A DNA stretch of 64,000 nt from Panorpa germanica (GCA_963678705.1 OY783221.1:6324001-6388000); one strand, 5' to 3'. Positions 24,241 through 38,327 are shown, counted from the first letter of the stretch. Numbers and translations are program-made. The notes: generated from the sequence alone by a model not told the origin.

Positions 24241-24945
24241 ATACATTCTATTGGGCCGCTTTGTTGACTGGCGAAGCACAGATAGTTGACACAATATTAA
24301 TTTGAATTCAAGAAAACATTTGATTTGTTTTGAATTTGAAACTTTTAAGTTGAAACGGTTTGAATTAACTTTTTAGTTATGTGGGAGAAGGTGAATGATG
24401 TTAATAGTGGTGACGGGGAGTGGGTGGCTTAAGACAGTCTAACTACTCAGGTTTTTAATTTTTAACAGTGATAAATTAGTTTTGCATTTATAGTTCATTA
24501 ATTGTTTTATCCATTTTATATTAATAACATCATACTTTATAAAAAAGCAAAAAAGTAATTATGAATATATTAAAAAGTCAGTGTAAACGTATCCAACAAA
24601 CTAATTTGTATACGTGACCAGTTCTTAACAATTTTGGTTAAAAAAAAGTGAACAATTTTTACTCTTCAATAAGTAATTCTTTAATAATTATAATTTTATC
24701 GATGTAAAATAAAAAAGAAACCTTTTTTTAAACTCATATCAAGTTATTTAGAGTGTATAATTCTTCCACAGTATACCTGCTGAAGATAATAATGTAATAG
24801 CTATAAAATGTATATATATATATATATTTTTTTCATACTTTTAACAGTAAATTTAACTCCATCAAAGATTTTTATTTTTCGGCTTCTGTTTGACAGTTCA
24901 TGCATATATTTTAACGCAGGAATAAATTTCGGGAGTTTTTATAGA

Positions 24946-24948
<3 letters not shown>
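24241..24948. other. AT-rich DNA without a recognisable gene
   Basis: A short (TA)n run lies at 24810-24827; otherwise nothing was recognised. Confidence 0.55.

Positions 24949-25002
<54 letters not shown>
24949..25002. repeat. (AT)n microsatellite
   Basis: About 27 uninterrupted AT units. Unlike the tracts at 13.1 and 46.5 kb, no Penelope-like sequence adjoins it. Confidence 0.95.
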
Positions 25003-25007
<5 letters not shown>

Positions 25008-27735
25008 ATAAATGTATTCCAAGCTATACAAATAATTATTCATATATATTTCCTACAACAATATGATATTAATCGTATAATTAGTCGTTCTTATTAGCTC
25101 AATTAAAAGAGCATTATCGTACAAAGATGAGAGTCTAGTCACGACGGTTGTTTTTATTTTGATTAAAAACCGTTTCAAATTAAAACTAGGTAAACAACAG
25201 TATCACAAATTATTATAACACTTGTATAAGTTAACATATTTTTGTACAGGGTAGTCAACTTTTGTTTTTATCAAGTTAATTTCTCTAAGGAATGGAAAGT
25301 TTTATTAACAATGTTCTGTAAACAGTTGTTATAATCTATACCGGAATATTATGTAGACAAATAGACTGTATGTCACACGTGGGACACAGCGGGGTACAGC
25401 GGGCAATGTAAACAGATTGCGAATATCACACAAGGAGGCAATAATGGAAAGGATACATCAGATGATTAGAAAAAAGAAGAACAAAGAGACTTAAAAGAAT
25501 TGTTTACATTAGTTTATTAGCTAGTATATTGGTAATTTTATTTATGAAGGTAGTACCAACAAGAGCTGACTTATTTGGTTCTTCAATAAAATTTAAAAAA
25601 ATGGACATTTTTTAAAATAACATTGTTTGATATATAGGTCATATCCATCTAGACAAATCATTCATTTGTTGAAATCTCTTGAAGTTAGCGACTAGTGGTC
25701 TGATAACTATAAACTGGTTAGGCTTAATATGTTATAAGCCTATAATGTTATATATAAGAAATATGTTATACTCGTAATTTACAAGTAAACGTATAAAGCA
25801 TCATAATCGTAACAAGGATTTAATATGATATAAATAACATAAATTTGATGTTTAGTTTTAGTTCAAATTGTTTAAAATTAATTATTACTCAAAAGCCATT
25901 AAAATAATGTGATGAAATGAAGCAAATAACTTAAATATATGACATATTATTCAAAAATATATTATTCCCCGAAATCATTTAACTTTGTACGCAAGATAAT
26001 ATATGCTAATATTATGTAATAACTTCATATATTAATATAAGATTTTAGGTGTATTTTGCATTTAAACAATAATAAAAGCCTTTACCACAAGAAAAGTAAT
26101 TTTAAATGAACAGAAAATGTGAAATTTGTGGAAAGTGGTGATATTATTATTTTAATCCAAGGTCAAAGTCATAATGGAGCACAATATCTGCAAAATTTTA
26201 CCAAAATGACGCTTGTACTTTGACAGGTGAAAAATTTAAAACGGCCTGTATTTAAAAAAAATCAGCTTCTAAAGTAAAGTTTGCCGTGGAATACAGCATA
26301 TGTATAATCCAATACACTCGTATACAAATAACTTGCAAAATACGAACCCTTATATAACAATAGCAACAGCACCGGTAACAACAAATCAATCTTATTCAGG
26401 ATGATCATCTCCGATTACTGACTATGATATACCAAACTCTAGAATATAAAATCTACAAATAAATGTCTACGTTTCGTTGTTGTTCTACATTTTGTAGAGT
26501 CAGCTACAAGTTCTACGGTAGAGAAAGTAGTGAGGGGAAAACAGATGGAAATTGGTAAAGGCGCCATCATGTATGCATATTTGAAACAGATGCATAAAAC
26601 CTTTGCAAAACACAATATTGAAATTTATTGAATATTTTGGTTATACTGCAGAATAAAATACATTCCTTGTCAGCAAAACGAAAGACTTCGTCGTAAAATT
26701 CATACGTTGTGGATTTTGCTTATGAAAGATGGTTATTAAGATAAAGTTATTAAGATAATACGCGTCAAACACGATCTTGCGTAAATTCTCTGAACACTAC
26801 TTAAAACCAATATACAATACCATCCTTCTTCCTGCAACTCTCTTAGCTTTTATTAACACAAGCACAAGAAGTAGAAATACTAAAGGTACATACAATAATA
26901 GAGCAGTCTTGTTTTTAAGTGTGTATTTTATTTGCTAGTACCGCATTCAATATAGCTTCTGTCTGCGAGTTAAATGAATCATATTACTTTTATATTATTT
27001 GTAATTACCTCCCACTAGCCGTTGCCATATTCTATTTTCTACAACTGTAATTGGAAGTCAGAAGAGCTTTTTTTATTTAGTTAGTCTACTGAGCTTTCAG
27101 AACGACGTAGCGCTTCCTACGTATAACGGTCGTTTCATTCTTATAAAGCAGAGAAAAGTATATCATTAGGAATTGATGACTATACAGTAAAAGAAATGGT
27201 ATTAAATTCAATTGTTGTAGGTACATTCAGAAATAGTGTTAAATTACTGACATAGACATTATTTACACTTTATGACTCTATATAAATTATATACAGGACC
27301 GAAAAGTGTGGGCTTATTTTATGTACTGGTGTATACTTATTTGTTACTATTCTATAAATTTGTATTATGCTAGTTAAGTATTTTATACTGTAATATATTT
27401 TGTTAAGAATATAAGCGATAAAAGTAAGCTAATTTATTACATTGCTATTCATCGTAGAATCGTTATGCAATTAATTGCATTGCATCCTCTATTCATACAA
27501 CTCTATCTTATCCATTATTTTCTAGTCACTACTTTTTCGTTTTTTTACTCGCTTACCATTGCTTTGCGATGAATTGCTTGTACAGTCCGGTAGGTTGGCT
27601 TATTTCAATTGGATTTTTCGTTTTTTTTTATTTTCGTTAATGGCATATATCGTTAGATACATTTGATAGAAAGCCAATACCGCAGCATTTACTTTATTTG
27701 TAGATGTAGATAATGTAACACTTAAATTAGCTTGT
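25003..27735. other. AT-rich DNA without a recognisable gene
   Basis: A GC-richer patch near 25381-25405 contains ACAGCGGG twice. No conserved frame was seen. Confidence 0.5.
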
Positions 27736-28150
27736 TTTAAAGTAGCAAGGTAGCATAATAATTAGCTTATGGCAAACCCAGGTAGAAAATTGTCTTGGAC
27801 TGCAGGTTTGAAACTTGAAAGTACCGTTATTTATGTTTGGTGTACAAGGTTTCGTATACAAAGCTAACTGCAAGGTTGCTACTAGAATAATATACAACAC
27901 AACTCTAAACGAATATTTAAGCAATAAAATTAGCTATCTAGTAGCTTATTTTCCAAGCGTTCTATGAAATTTGGTATGCTCATTTTACAAGCGTAGCGTA
28001 AACTTGCTGAAAGAGTAAAATACATTTGTTTTCCAATTGGTACTAGCTAATCCTGCAAGGTTATTCAGCTTGGCTACATTTAACTTTGCACCAACCTAAA
28101 TTAATAAGCTTAAGACTAGCTAATTTCAAGATTCATTTCTACCTGGGAAC
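27736..28150. repeat. Cluster of dispersed repeat family D pieces
   Basis: Several fragments occur here: AATTAGCTTATGGCAAACCC with GGTAGAAAATTG on the minus-sense pattern, then GGTACTAGCTAATCCTGCAA, and AGACTAGCTAATTTCAAGAT followed by TCATTTCTACCTGGGAAC on the plus strand. Their order and mixed orientation suggest repeated insertions of, or rearrangement within, one old element. Confidence 0.45.
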
Positions 28151-28507
28151 TGGAATTACAGATAGTCATTATAATTACTTTCATATAGATATTTAGAAAA
28201 GCCAAAGAGCCAGAACTATATAAAAAACTACTATTATTAAGTGTAAGTATTATATAACATTGAACCAATAACACCACAACTACAATAATGAACAAATCCA
28301 GGAGGATGTAAATTACAATGAAATATACTGTCAGCGACAATATGCATTAAATTTAGATAAAATAAACCAAACCTCCCAAGTTTAATTACTTATTAAAACT
28401 TAATGTCATGTTTACGTCGTTGGAATATGTCGCATGAGTTGTCTGTAAGCCTACAACTGTAATATTTCTTAGTCGTAACTCCCTGTAGAGGTATTGTCGA
28501 CGAAGCA
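28151..28507. other. AT-rich DNA without a recognisable gene
   Basis: A minus-strand 74-codon frame at 28116-28340 is hydrophobic and low-complexity, and is treated as chance. Confidence 0.5.
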
Positions 28508-28547
28508 ACGTAGCACGCGTAGACCTACACGTAGCGGCGTGCTACGT
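28508..28547. repeat. GC-rich hairpin, 11-bp arms
   Basis: ACGTAGCACGC (28508-28518) and GCGTGCTACGT (28537-28547) are perfectly complementary around an 18-base loop that itself repeats CGTAG-type words. It stands out from the AT-rich surroundings. It could be the tip of an otherwise unrecognised mobile element. Confidence 0.65.
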
Positions 28548-30833
28548 ATATCCGTATACCGTGAAATCAATGAATAACTTAAAACATTTTCATACACATG
28601 TTGCAACACTGTTGGAAATGTAGGTTACATTCTCGTTATCAGAAACTGTGAAAGCAGTGCTTGTTTATGCAACTAAAGAAATGTTTTTTACACTTTATAT
28701 AATATCTGAAATCTATTAACAAATATTTAATTGAAATATATACACATTTTCGATTTTAATTCATAATTACAAAACGAACTTTAAAAAAAATTATCCCTAT
28801 GAACTGTGCTCTGCATAATTGATTAAGTCCCTAAGGATATCACATTATTACACAAGATTAAGCAATTTAAAATTTTGTTGATTCTTTTACCTGTACTCTA
28901 TACTATGTTATATACTTTTAAGTACCAAAATCGAAAAAGAAAGTTTCGTAACAGTATTAGTAACTTAAAAATATTTTCTTTATTTTGTATATAGGGGTTG
29001 GTATGGGGGTCCCAATTGCTAACATAAGGGTTCGTCAAATCAGTAACGTAATGTTCTGAAATAAGCTTTAAAAGTTAAAAAGCATTTTATACACAATTAA
29101 TATTTAAGCCTCAAAACGAAACTTTTTAAGTAGAAAACGAAATTTAAATGTTTGCTTTGAATTAGATTTCTTTTTTTTTTTCTTTTTTTGAATAAATGTT
29201 TTAATTGTGCTTTATAATTTATACAAAATTAATATTATTTTATAATACAACGGAAAGAACTTAATCGGTATTACTGATAAGCTTTGATTTCTATAATGCG
29301 TTTATACAATAGACTTGTATCATTATTAAGACATTAAAATTAATCTTTTTTTATTTTGCTATTGTCATACATTTTCCATTTAATTGTATTCAGCGATGCC
29401 TCAGCTTAACCTAAACCTTTATTCCTTATTTCCAAAAGATCTTTTGTTACCAATTTGTATTTTTGTTACCAAACATATACCAAATCGGACTACAGATTGA
29501 ACTCAGCACAATGGAATACTTAAATTTATATTAATTTTACTAAAATATTTAAATAATATAAATAAAATAATAATTAGCTAAGTTGTACAATGTAAGAAAG
29601 GACATGACAATCAATTGTTTCTTTAATTTTTTGTAGTGCATTGTCCTTTAATTATTTTTATTTTTTAAATGTTTATTTAATTGTTTACATTTTCAACAAT
29701 ATTGCAACTCTTTAAAAGAAATCACACAACATCTTTATCTACGAGTACATATTATTCACAACTCAAATTTAAGTGTGTTGCCCTATAAAACGTAATGGGC
29801 AATTGTACGGGGCCCAGTTCAATTCATCTTTAACAAATATATACTGAATTGTAGCAAATTTACACTGAATTCAAAGGAATCTAAAATAATTTAGCGCTGA
29901 GTTAAATTGGAGCTTATATAACAAACTATAATGAAAGATAACTTTTGTTATAATACTTTGCATTATTTAACCTTAGAAACATTATGAAAAAAGTTAACAT
30001 TTTTATGTTAAATAAAACATAAATTATGAGTGATATATAAGTGAATTTAGCGAATAATAATGATAAAGATGAAATTAAATTGTCGTTGGAGAAAAAAACA
30101 ACAATTTAGAAAAAAGTTTTGAGATCTGACATATTTGTTTTTATCACAGCAGATCCATAGCTGTCGCTGTAAACGCTATTCTTTTCGCTTCTCTTTTCAT
30201 TCAATAAAGCCAGTGCGTTTAAAACAACCAGTGTGAACCTGTGAATGTTTACCATATTATAACATCTAAATTCTAATAAAAGAAAACGTTGTAAAACTTA
30301 CTTTTATATATGTATATATAAATCTCCAAAGAAATTTAATAGCTCGTGTTTATATTATATATAGTACTCTATTTCTAGAATCTTATTATATACAGTAATG
30401 CACCGGAATCATCTCATTAGGTGAAGTTATGCCAGTTTGCTAGATTATAATTAGCAATTTACTGTTTCATCGCTGTTTATGCAATCCTCATTTCATTTCT
30501 CAACATGGTGTTTGCATGGAGATGCATTCAAGATCTGTTGTGATATACCGAGCTTATTTGGAATTCAAAATGAGGCATCTCGTTCATCTCATACACGTAA
30601 CATGGTCTAGCACACTAAGCTAGTTGTCTTTTGGTTTATTTGCAGTAACGTGTATGGTAATATACTGTCAGCTGTCTTAGTTACTTACTGCATCATATAT
30701 CCATAATATAAAATGTATGGAATTTAATAAATATTTGAACATATTTTTAAATTATATTCATTTTTGTAGTACAAATTTTGTTAATTAGTTAATATATAAT
30801 TAATAATTTCATTTATCTGCGTGCTTTTAGGTA
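28548..30833. other. AT-rich DNA without a recognisable gene
   Basis: No conserved frame or shared repeat was recognised on either strand. Confidence 0.55.
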
Positions 30834-30837
30834 TTAA

Positions 30838-31848
30838 CCCTCCGTGTGAACAATATATTTTTCGAGACATGGTGTGTACACTGGGTCTTTGAAGAAACAG
30901 TTGAGTTTTTCGAGTTTTCTAAGCTTTCAAAAAATCTGAAAAAATTCTGGATCATTTCTTGAAGTGGCTACTACATGGTCCAGATGTTGCCAAAGTCCAA
31001 AATTTAAAACCGTTGTAATAAAAATTCACAAATAGTGTAAAAAACGGAATATTGTTAATAATTCATAACTTTATAACAAACAAATATTAAGAAAAACGGT
31101 TGTAGACTTTTTTATCTTAGGCTATAAGCTATCGAAAGAATGTAGTGTCTTTGGCGTGTGTTCCAAAAAGTTGAATTATTTGTGCACCTTAAAGTAGGGA
31201 ATATTTTACGGATTCAGGGATGTCATAATAAACAGAACGGTGATTATTTGTCACAAAATAAGGTTTTATTGATGAAAATACAAAAGTTATGAAATAATAA
31301 TTAATATTAGTTAATAATAATTGTGCGCAACTGGGATAAAAGTGGCTACGATGATTACCGCAAACCGGTGCCCCGCACGATACACAAGAATATGTCGTTT
31401 TTTAATTTCCTTCAAAGTGCGAAGAGACATCTTTTTCGATTTCCTAGTTTACCTGTTAAATGGTCATCCATCTTCAAAAACTTATTGTAGTAAAAATATG
31501 AACTAATAAAAAAAAATCTATATATTTAATCTAAGAAATAATATATTGATTTACACAACACACATTTATTTTAATCATGAAAAAACTGTAAAACAACTAG
31601 AAAAGTAGAAAAAATTGCATTTACTAACATTGAAATATACTAACGTCGTTTGTACAATGACCCTTTTAATTTCACTGGCCCGCCTTTGCCGGTAAGCTGC
31701 CAGATCCGTACGCTGCTGGAATCTTAAGTACCTACCACTACCTAGATTTTTTAGGGGGCATAGGTGAAGCGCGTTTTGTACTCATAAGGAGAAATAGGAG
31801 TTTAAAATTTCAACTGTTCCTTAAAAGACTCAGTGTACACACGTAGGG
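30838..31848. mobile_element. piggyBac-like element with TTAA target duplications
   Basis: The 1011-bp element sits between TTAA at 30834-30837 and 31849-31852. Its ends read CCCTCCGTGTGAACA on the left and TGTACACACGTAGGG on the right, inverted repeats that fit piggyBac-type termini. Further in, GTGTACACTGGGTCTTTGAA on the left faces the complement of TTAAAAGACTCAGTGTACAC on the right, so the true repeat is some 40 bases long with an insertion of about 28 bases after the left tip. A broken transposase tail is present on the minus strand. The length is under half of an autonomous copy. Confidence 0.82.
31321..31470 (-). pseudogene. Decayed piggyBac transposase C-terminal cysteine-rich domain
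   Basis: On the minus strand, DDHLTGKLGNRKRC is followed by a stop and KLKNDIFLC; after a one-base frame change the next codons read CGAPVCGNHRSHFYPSC. The series R-K-R-C, C-x-x-C, P-V-C-x-x-H and C fits the zinc-binding tail of piggyBac-type transposases, and the TTAA-flanked ends around it support this. The stop and frameshift rule out function. No upstream DDD catalytic region was recognised in this copy. Confidence 0.6.
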
Positions 31849-31852
31849 TTAA

Positions 31853-34800
31853 TATGTTTTTATTCAAGGAACCGAGTCTTCAGGCGCGATTTACACACGA
31901 CTCCAGCGGGACAACGCATTATGAGAAGACTAGCCTCTCGCTTGCACACTGTGTCGAACACCTGTAAACCTCGCCATGTGATCCCAACAGTAATATACTG
32001 ATTACTACTTCTACAAGTATAAAACTTAGTTACTTAAAGAAGATAACATTCAAAGTTTATTAATTCCCATAATAAATTTGTAGTTATATTCCACGAGCAT
32101 GCGTGTCATCAAAGTACAAACTTGTGCAATATCTACATGGTGTCTACATACACTGTGTTTGACACATGTAAAATTATAGTTTAAAATGTAATAAGGAATA
32201 TAAAAGTAGCTTGCAAGTATAAGCAAGATGAAGCTTTTAGAAAGCTGCAAGTTCTAAAAAGATGAAACTTTCGAACTAGTTATAATAACTTTATAATATA
32301 TGATCTTTAAAAGAGATACTTTTATTAGAAAGTTTCAGCTTTGACGAATGAACAAAAGTTCAATGCTACTTGCGCAAGTCTACGAGTACTTAGAAGTTTC
32401 AAATATATAAAAATAAAAATAATATCAATAAAGTTATATTTTAAATGAATTACTTTATAAAATTGTGTCAGTATCATAACAAATATTTTGTATTTGTAGT
32501 AATCTTTTTTTTAACTTTTAATTACCTACACAACATCTAATAATATTTAATGAGATATGTGAATATGTTCCAAAGAAGAATTAATAATATTTTAATGCGC
32601 AAAGTGGTAGATTTATTTTTAAAAAATCAGTAATATAGGTCACAATATGTTATATATTAATTAAAATCTTTTACACTACAACTAATTTTTGTTAACTTTG
32701 AAAGCTGGAATGCTGTAATCTTCCATTTCTAAAGAATTTGGCTTTACATTTTATAAAATTTGTATTCAATTGGATTGTACGAGTATTTACGAGTCAATGA
32801 CCTATGAAATTTTAATTGTAATATTTTTTGTTAATTTTTAACTGCACGTGTTATAAAAATAAATTTAAATGAAATTAGAGATAATTTAATACATAAATCA
32901 AAGAATTGTTTTTTAAATTTTGACAGCTAGTTCTATTTTTAGATTTAAATAACATTATTTAATATTTGTTTATTTTAACAAAGAATGTTTTAATGAAATG
33001 TACACTCGCTTAATTCACTTTGCTAAATTAATTTAGTGTTAATTAAATAAACCTTTTAAATGAATTTTTATATAATAAAAGTATATTATTTAAAGAAAAG
33101 TATATGTACGGGTTAATTATTTAATTTCATTACTTATAAATTAATTTAGTAGTTTTAGTATTAGTATTAAGTTAGTTTAAATAACTGATGAAAAAGATTA
33201 AGTGCAGGTTTAAATAATAAGAAATTTCCTAACCTTAAAAAAGCTTTAAAATTAATTTGTGCTTTAAAGTTACAAAATACTGACCAAATATTGAAAATTG
33301 AATTTAACACGTATTGCTACGCCTATTTTAATTTAAATAAATAGTGATTAAAATAATTACTCCGGTATACATATTTTGAAATATAAACTTGCACCTGCAC
33401 GTTCAATATTGTTTACTAATCGCTGATTGGCTGATTCTTTTGCAGATTTCAGATTTGAGGAAGGGTGGGGATAATGAAACTGCTGATTTTAAGACTTGTT
33501 CAAACTTGTTAAAAATCGTTTGTATGTTACATAATACATTTTAAAATATTATTTAGTTATGATCCGTGGTTCTAAGCGATCGGTCGATTTGTCTGTGAAG
33601 TAGTGTTGTGTTTATTACGGGATTATTTTAGACTTTTGTACTGTGAATTTTGGATTACTGCTGTTAATTAGACAAGTAAGTTTATGTTTTGATATATCAT
33701 CTAGTATATTGCATGCACGTAATCCATTTTGAGCAACTTTTTTATAAACAATTTTAATTATTATTGGTTAGTTTTTATTTTATAACAAATATCAAAACAA
33801 TCAGCTTTTGTTGATACTATGTATGCAAAAATAAAACCAGTTATTCATTTTTAGTTAATAAGAATAGAATTAAAATTAATCTAACATTCATTTTTAAATT
33901 TCTTTACAAAATGTTACTTGAAATTATTTTTAAAAAGGTAATAATTCTGTGCTTAAAATGGATGTATATTTTCCAAGTTCTGGACAAGTTGTTCATAGGA
34001 CTAATGACGTCATCTTGACATATCATTAGCGTCAAGTGCGCGAAGTAGCTCTGCGACACCTAACAATTTATATAAATAAAAATAAACATTTTCAACTTTT
34101 ACATCAAAATATGTCAACATTAAACTTACGTAAATAAATTCAAAAAAGTGTTTTTCTAAAATACATTACTTGTAGTAAGGCATAACCTTAGAAATGTGTC
34201 ATCTTTAAAGGTAAAGTAGGTTACTACGTATTTCTTAATTATTATAAATTATGTACAATCTATCAACTACCTGCTATATATTCAAATTAATTCACATAAG
34301 ATTGTTTCAATCCCATAATTTATGCGAAATGTTTCGTAGCATGAATAATAATAGGAAAACGATATTGTCGGGGTTTTGTGGGATTAGGGAAACTTATGTG
34401 AAAAAATTAATATAGTAACACTCTAAAGGAAAGCTTTTTACTTTGTTGTATCAAATATATCGATGCAGAAAGTTTTTCCTGTGTTTTAATGGAATAAATC
34501 CGAATCCGATCAAGATTACAAAACAATGCGACTTTCTTATTGAGGCGTACTTTGTTAAAGTTGTAAGAAAACATTGTTCGGCGCATATGATCTTTCATAT
34601 GAACTACATTCTACTCTTCAGGTTTGATTCTTGAACCAGAGTTATATTTTCTGACTTTGGTTGTTATCATGTTAAATTGATTATGTACATACATAATCAT
34701 AAGCTTATTGGGCAGTTGTGCTGACCACATATATGAGCCCAAGGCACCACAAAAACTACCAACATAGTATGAAGTCTTCGGTGATAGAACTGATAGGTGA

Positions 34801-35056
34801 TAGGATTTTCAGGTTTTATGGAATTGAGGTGTTATATATGTGGGTTCTACCTCTGCGTAATAAATTTGTGAATTAAATTTGATTTGATATAACGACTCGA
34901 AGGAATAGCAGTTTTGCCGCTAACTGTCCCTCCTACTGCGCCTTTCCTAATTATTTGAATAACAAGAATCTTCAATTATAAAATAATACATTGACATTTT
35001 AATATAAATATTTCTTAATATTGTTGTCTTTTAATCTTACATTCTTTACGCTTAAA
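31853..35056. other. AT-rich DNA, no confirmed gene
   Basis: The only gene-like trace is 33559-33676, a less AT-biased stretch ending ACAA|GTAAGT, a strong donor-site match, which could be a non-coding first exon but has no support beyond that. A 34-bp stretch near 34735 resembles 55367-55400. The rest shows only short AT-biased frames. Confidence 0.45.
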
Positions 35057-35058
35057 CC

Positions 35059-35302
35059 TCATTCCCACTCACTAAGTTTTAGTGTTAATTTAGGATTTTA
35101 ACCGAAAATTTTAATTTCGGCTTGTGAAATGTAAAGAAATAACATTAATAATATTAAATACAATAATTTATATTAAATAAAGATAGTAATTATTACAAAA
35201 TAATGTATATTACTAACGCTGGACGTATGATTTCACAAGTTCAAAATTACATATCAACTAAAACTTTAAATTAAAACTAAAAACAGTGAGTGGGAATGAG
35301 CC
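35059..35302. mobile_element. Inverted-repeat element with CTCATTCCCACTCACT ends, copy 1
   Basis: CCTCATTCCCACTCACT starts at 35059 and its complement AGTGAGTGGGAATGAG ends at 35300; a 16-bp perfect terminal inverted repeat, with looser matching inward (AAGTTTTAGTGTTAATTT against the TAAATTAAAACTAAAAAC block). The unit is about 240 bp, AT-rich and non-coding. No certain target duplication was found, so the superfamily is open. A second element with the same ends lies at 38328-38848. Confidence 0.72.
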
Positions 35303-36299
35303 TCATTTACTTTTACTTAAATTAAACTAACCTAAACTTAACTAACACTTAAAATTAGTTTAATATTACTATGTTTCGCTTAAGTAAAACTTTTATCATC
35401 ATATTATTAATTTACATTGTTTTCCAAAAAAAATTTAAGTTACAAAATAGTTGCAGTAATATTAACATGCCATACTATACCTTGTGTACGACTATAAATT
35501 TCCAATAAACATAATAAGTTTTGTTATAATAATACATCAATAATTCAAATCTTTCATAAAACTTAAATATGATATGACCGTATGTATTGCATATTGTTCC
35601 GAATGAATTCTAGTATTTCATTTAAAATTGAACTAGTTTTAGTTTATATGCATACTTTCTTTGCATATTGGCACTGGCTGGCTTTACATCAACGAGGAAT
35701 AAAGGCATTGAATTTTCTATACGTTCTCTAAGCAGAACAATAGGTACAAGTTTACCAAACCATTTGTTGGAAAACTTTTCATTGAGTTCAATTTTATTAT
35801 CAAGAAAATATTTTATAATATAAATATCAATATAATTTAAGATGGTAGTTGGAAAACTTTGTAGAAAATGAATATTCTTTGACCTGCGATTCTAAGATCT
35901 TATTAAGAATGTAATCCTACTTGAAAATTAAGTTTTAGTTCTATTTTCTAATAATTATATCATATTTATTATAAATATTATATTATAATATGATTTATAA
36001 TTATCAAGTTATATTTAATTAATATTTTTTCAATTTAACTTTTTAATTTCGATCTTTATCCTGTATCATCTTTATCTATTTTGGTATTCAGTTTCCATGG
36101 TATCGATGCCATAACATTTTACTAATTCAATAGTGTAAAACTTTTCCTGTTAATACTAAATTTTTGTTAAGTGATTCAAAATTAATTAGTGAATTATTTA
36201 AATATTTAGACAATTGTAAAATAGAATTATAATGCCAGTTAATGCCAAATAAATTAAAAAAAAATTAACTAACAAGCTAAAAAAGAGAATCAGTGAACG

Positions 36300-36385
36300 T
36301 TATATTTAGATAATATTTTTTACGTAAAAGTAACTTATGTTAAATAAACTTTAAATACGTATAACTGTGTTCAATTATGCAATGT
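36300..36385 (+). repeat. Dispersed repeat, TTATGTTAGATAAACC family, diverged copy
   Basis: TTATATTTAGATAATATTTT also occurs near 18.59 kb; it is followed here by TTATGTTAAATAAACTTTAA and ATACG, similar to 853-899. Confidence 0.4.
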
Positions 36386-37287
36386 TTTGTAATTTGATTA
36401 CGTGTCAGTTACTGGCAATAACAATGTTGCTAGACTAATTGGTATTTGTTCAAACCAAATATGCAGTTGTATTAATTACATTACGCTGAATAAATATGAG
36501 TAATTATAATTAACGAATACACAGTGGTTATTTTCGTAACTAAGGTAGTGTCACTGCTCTAATTACTGAGCGTTGATGTTGTAGTAGAATTGTTGTTATA
36601 AATATAATAAAACAGTAGTCCCAAATTAGCTTAGATCAGTGTTTCTGAATCTATTTGAACTCGAGAAGATATTTTTCTAAAGTCTTAATTATGTAAAACA
36701 TTTGTAACAAGTCCGCGGAGCATCGTTTAAGTACTACTGGATTAAATACTAGTATACATAATTGATCCTGAACCCCCTACAAGTCTAGAACTAGAAATTA
36801 CACTAGTTGACCTGAAAATCAAGGTTGCCTATTCATTTTACATGAGTGTACTAATTCCAACACAAAAAGCAGCTAATCGTCATGTTAATTCAAGCAAGCT
36901 ACTTCCCATACGTTCAATTTTACTTCTATATATATCCGTCCTATATATATATACATACGAGTATATTTTTTACTACTGGGAAGCACTACATATTTTTAAA
37001 GTCAGTACTACATCAAGTGCACTCCACTGCTGGCTGTAAATCAGCAAAGCGTAGCTGGTGAAGACATACCAATCACGATTACAGGTCAAAGTTCGACACG
37101 GTACGGTTATAAAATCTACTACAAGGAGAAAATATAATCGATTCGGCTTCTTTTTAGAAAAATGTCACATTGCATGCTTTGTGATAAGTCTTTTTTAATA
37201 GAGTAGCAGTTTTGGTTGTCATTAACAAGATTTTGTGAATTTACTTTATCTGATGCAGAAGTACAAACAAGTTTCACATATGTTAGT

Positions 37288-37327
37288 GTGCCACAAGCTA
37301 ATTCTAAGATAGATTTTCTTGTTTCAT
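37288..37327 (+). repeat. Dispersed repeat family D, short copy
   Basis: GTGCCACAAGCTAATTCTAA followed by GATTTTCTTGTTTC. It matches the core of the 44164-44280 and 58793-58848 copies. Confidence 0.5.
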
Positions 37328-38327
37328 ACTTTATAGATTACTAAAAGCTAATAAAAGAGTTACATTAGAATATGGTGGAACTGGGGGCCGTAATTAAAAC
37401 ACTTGAACTTGAAATTCAAGTTCAATATTTTATAAGTCCTGTCAAATATTACTATTCTAAATAATTATATTAATTTAAAATACTATTCAGGTTTAATGTT
37501 GAATATTTACGTATTTTAGATCAGATAAATCATCTTTTAAATCCCCTCCTCATATTGTTCAAGACACATAATCTAAAATCTGTAATTCCTTAAATATTCC
37601 GTCACAAGTCCAACTGCTTCCTCTGCACAATTAGCAAATGTTTAATGCAGACCTGATTAAGTAGACTCTTACACTTACATTACAATCAAAGACGCAATTT
37701 TAAAACCAACATCTCTACAATATTCGTACATGAGATTAACCAACGTTTAAAGAACGAACAAAGAAAACAAAAACAAAAACAAATCAATTACACGGACTAG
37801 TGCAATGCAGCAAACAGTCAATTTACAATAAAAACATAGCCGGTAGACTAAAACTAAATAGTCTTCAATCGTGTGGAAAATACCATCCGTAGGATGTGTT
37901 GATGGAAATAATGAATTACTAAAGTGGTGATTAATTTTATTTTCAGCAGATCTGGATTACTGCTCTCGTATATTTCCAAAAAATTATTTAGGATAAAGTA
38001 CATTCGTTATTCATAAAGTATTTATTCTAATTATAAATTATTTTTATATTATTTTTTATTATTTACAGAAGTTTAACATAGGTAATTATGTTACATTGCC
38101 AATAAATAAATGCAAAAGACATTTAAAATGATTTACTAATATATTTATCTGTTTTTATTATTTTACTGCAAAATTTTAATGCATTGTGGACTATATATTA
38201 ATTTAATAATACAGGTAAAAAATGTTATATGCTTGTAGTAAGCTAGCAAGAAATAAGACAATTTCAAGTTAATAACATTATATAACCTTCCATAAAAATA
38301 TATTAAATTAAATATTTTTATGTTAGG

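Larger units (their letters stand above)
35303..38327. other. AT-rich DNA with scattered repeat pieces
   Basis: No gene is seen. It contains the TTATGTTAGATAAACC-family piece at 36300-36385, the family D piece at 37288-37327, and a segment at 35352-35387 (TTTAATATTACTATGTTTCG) similar to 50556-50592. Confidence 0.5.
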
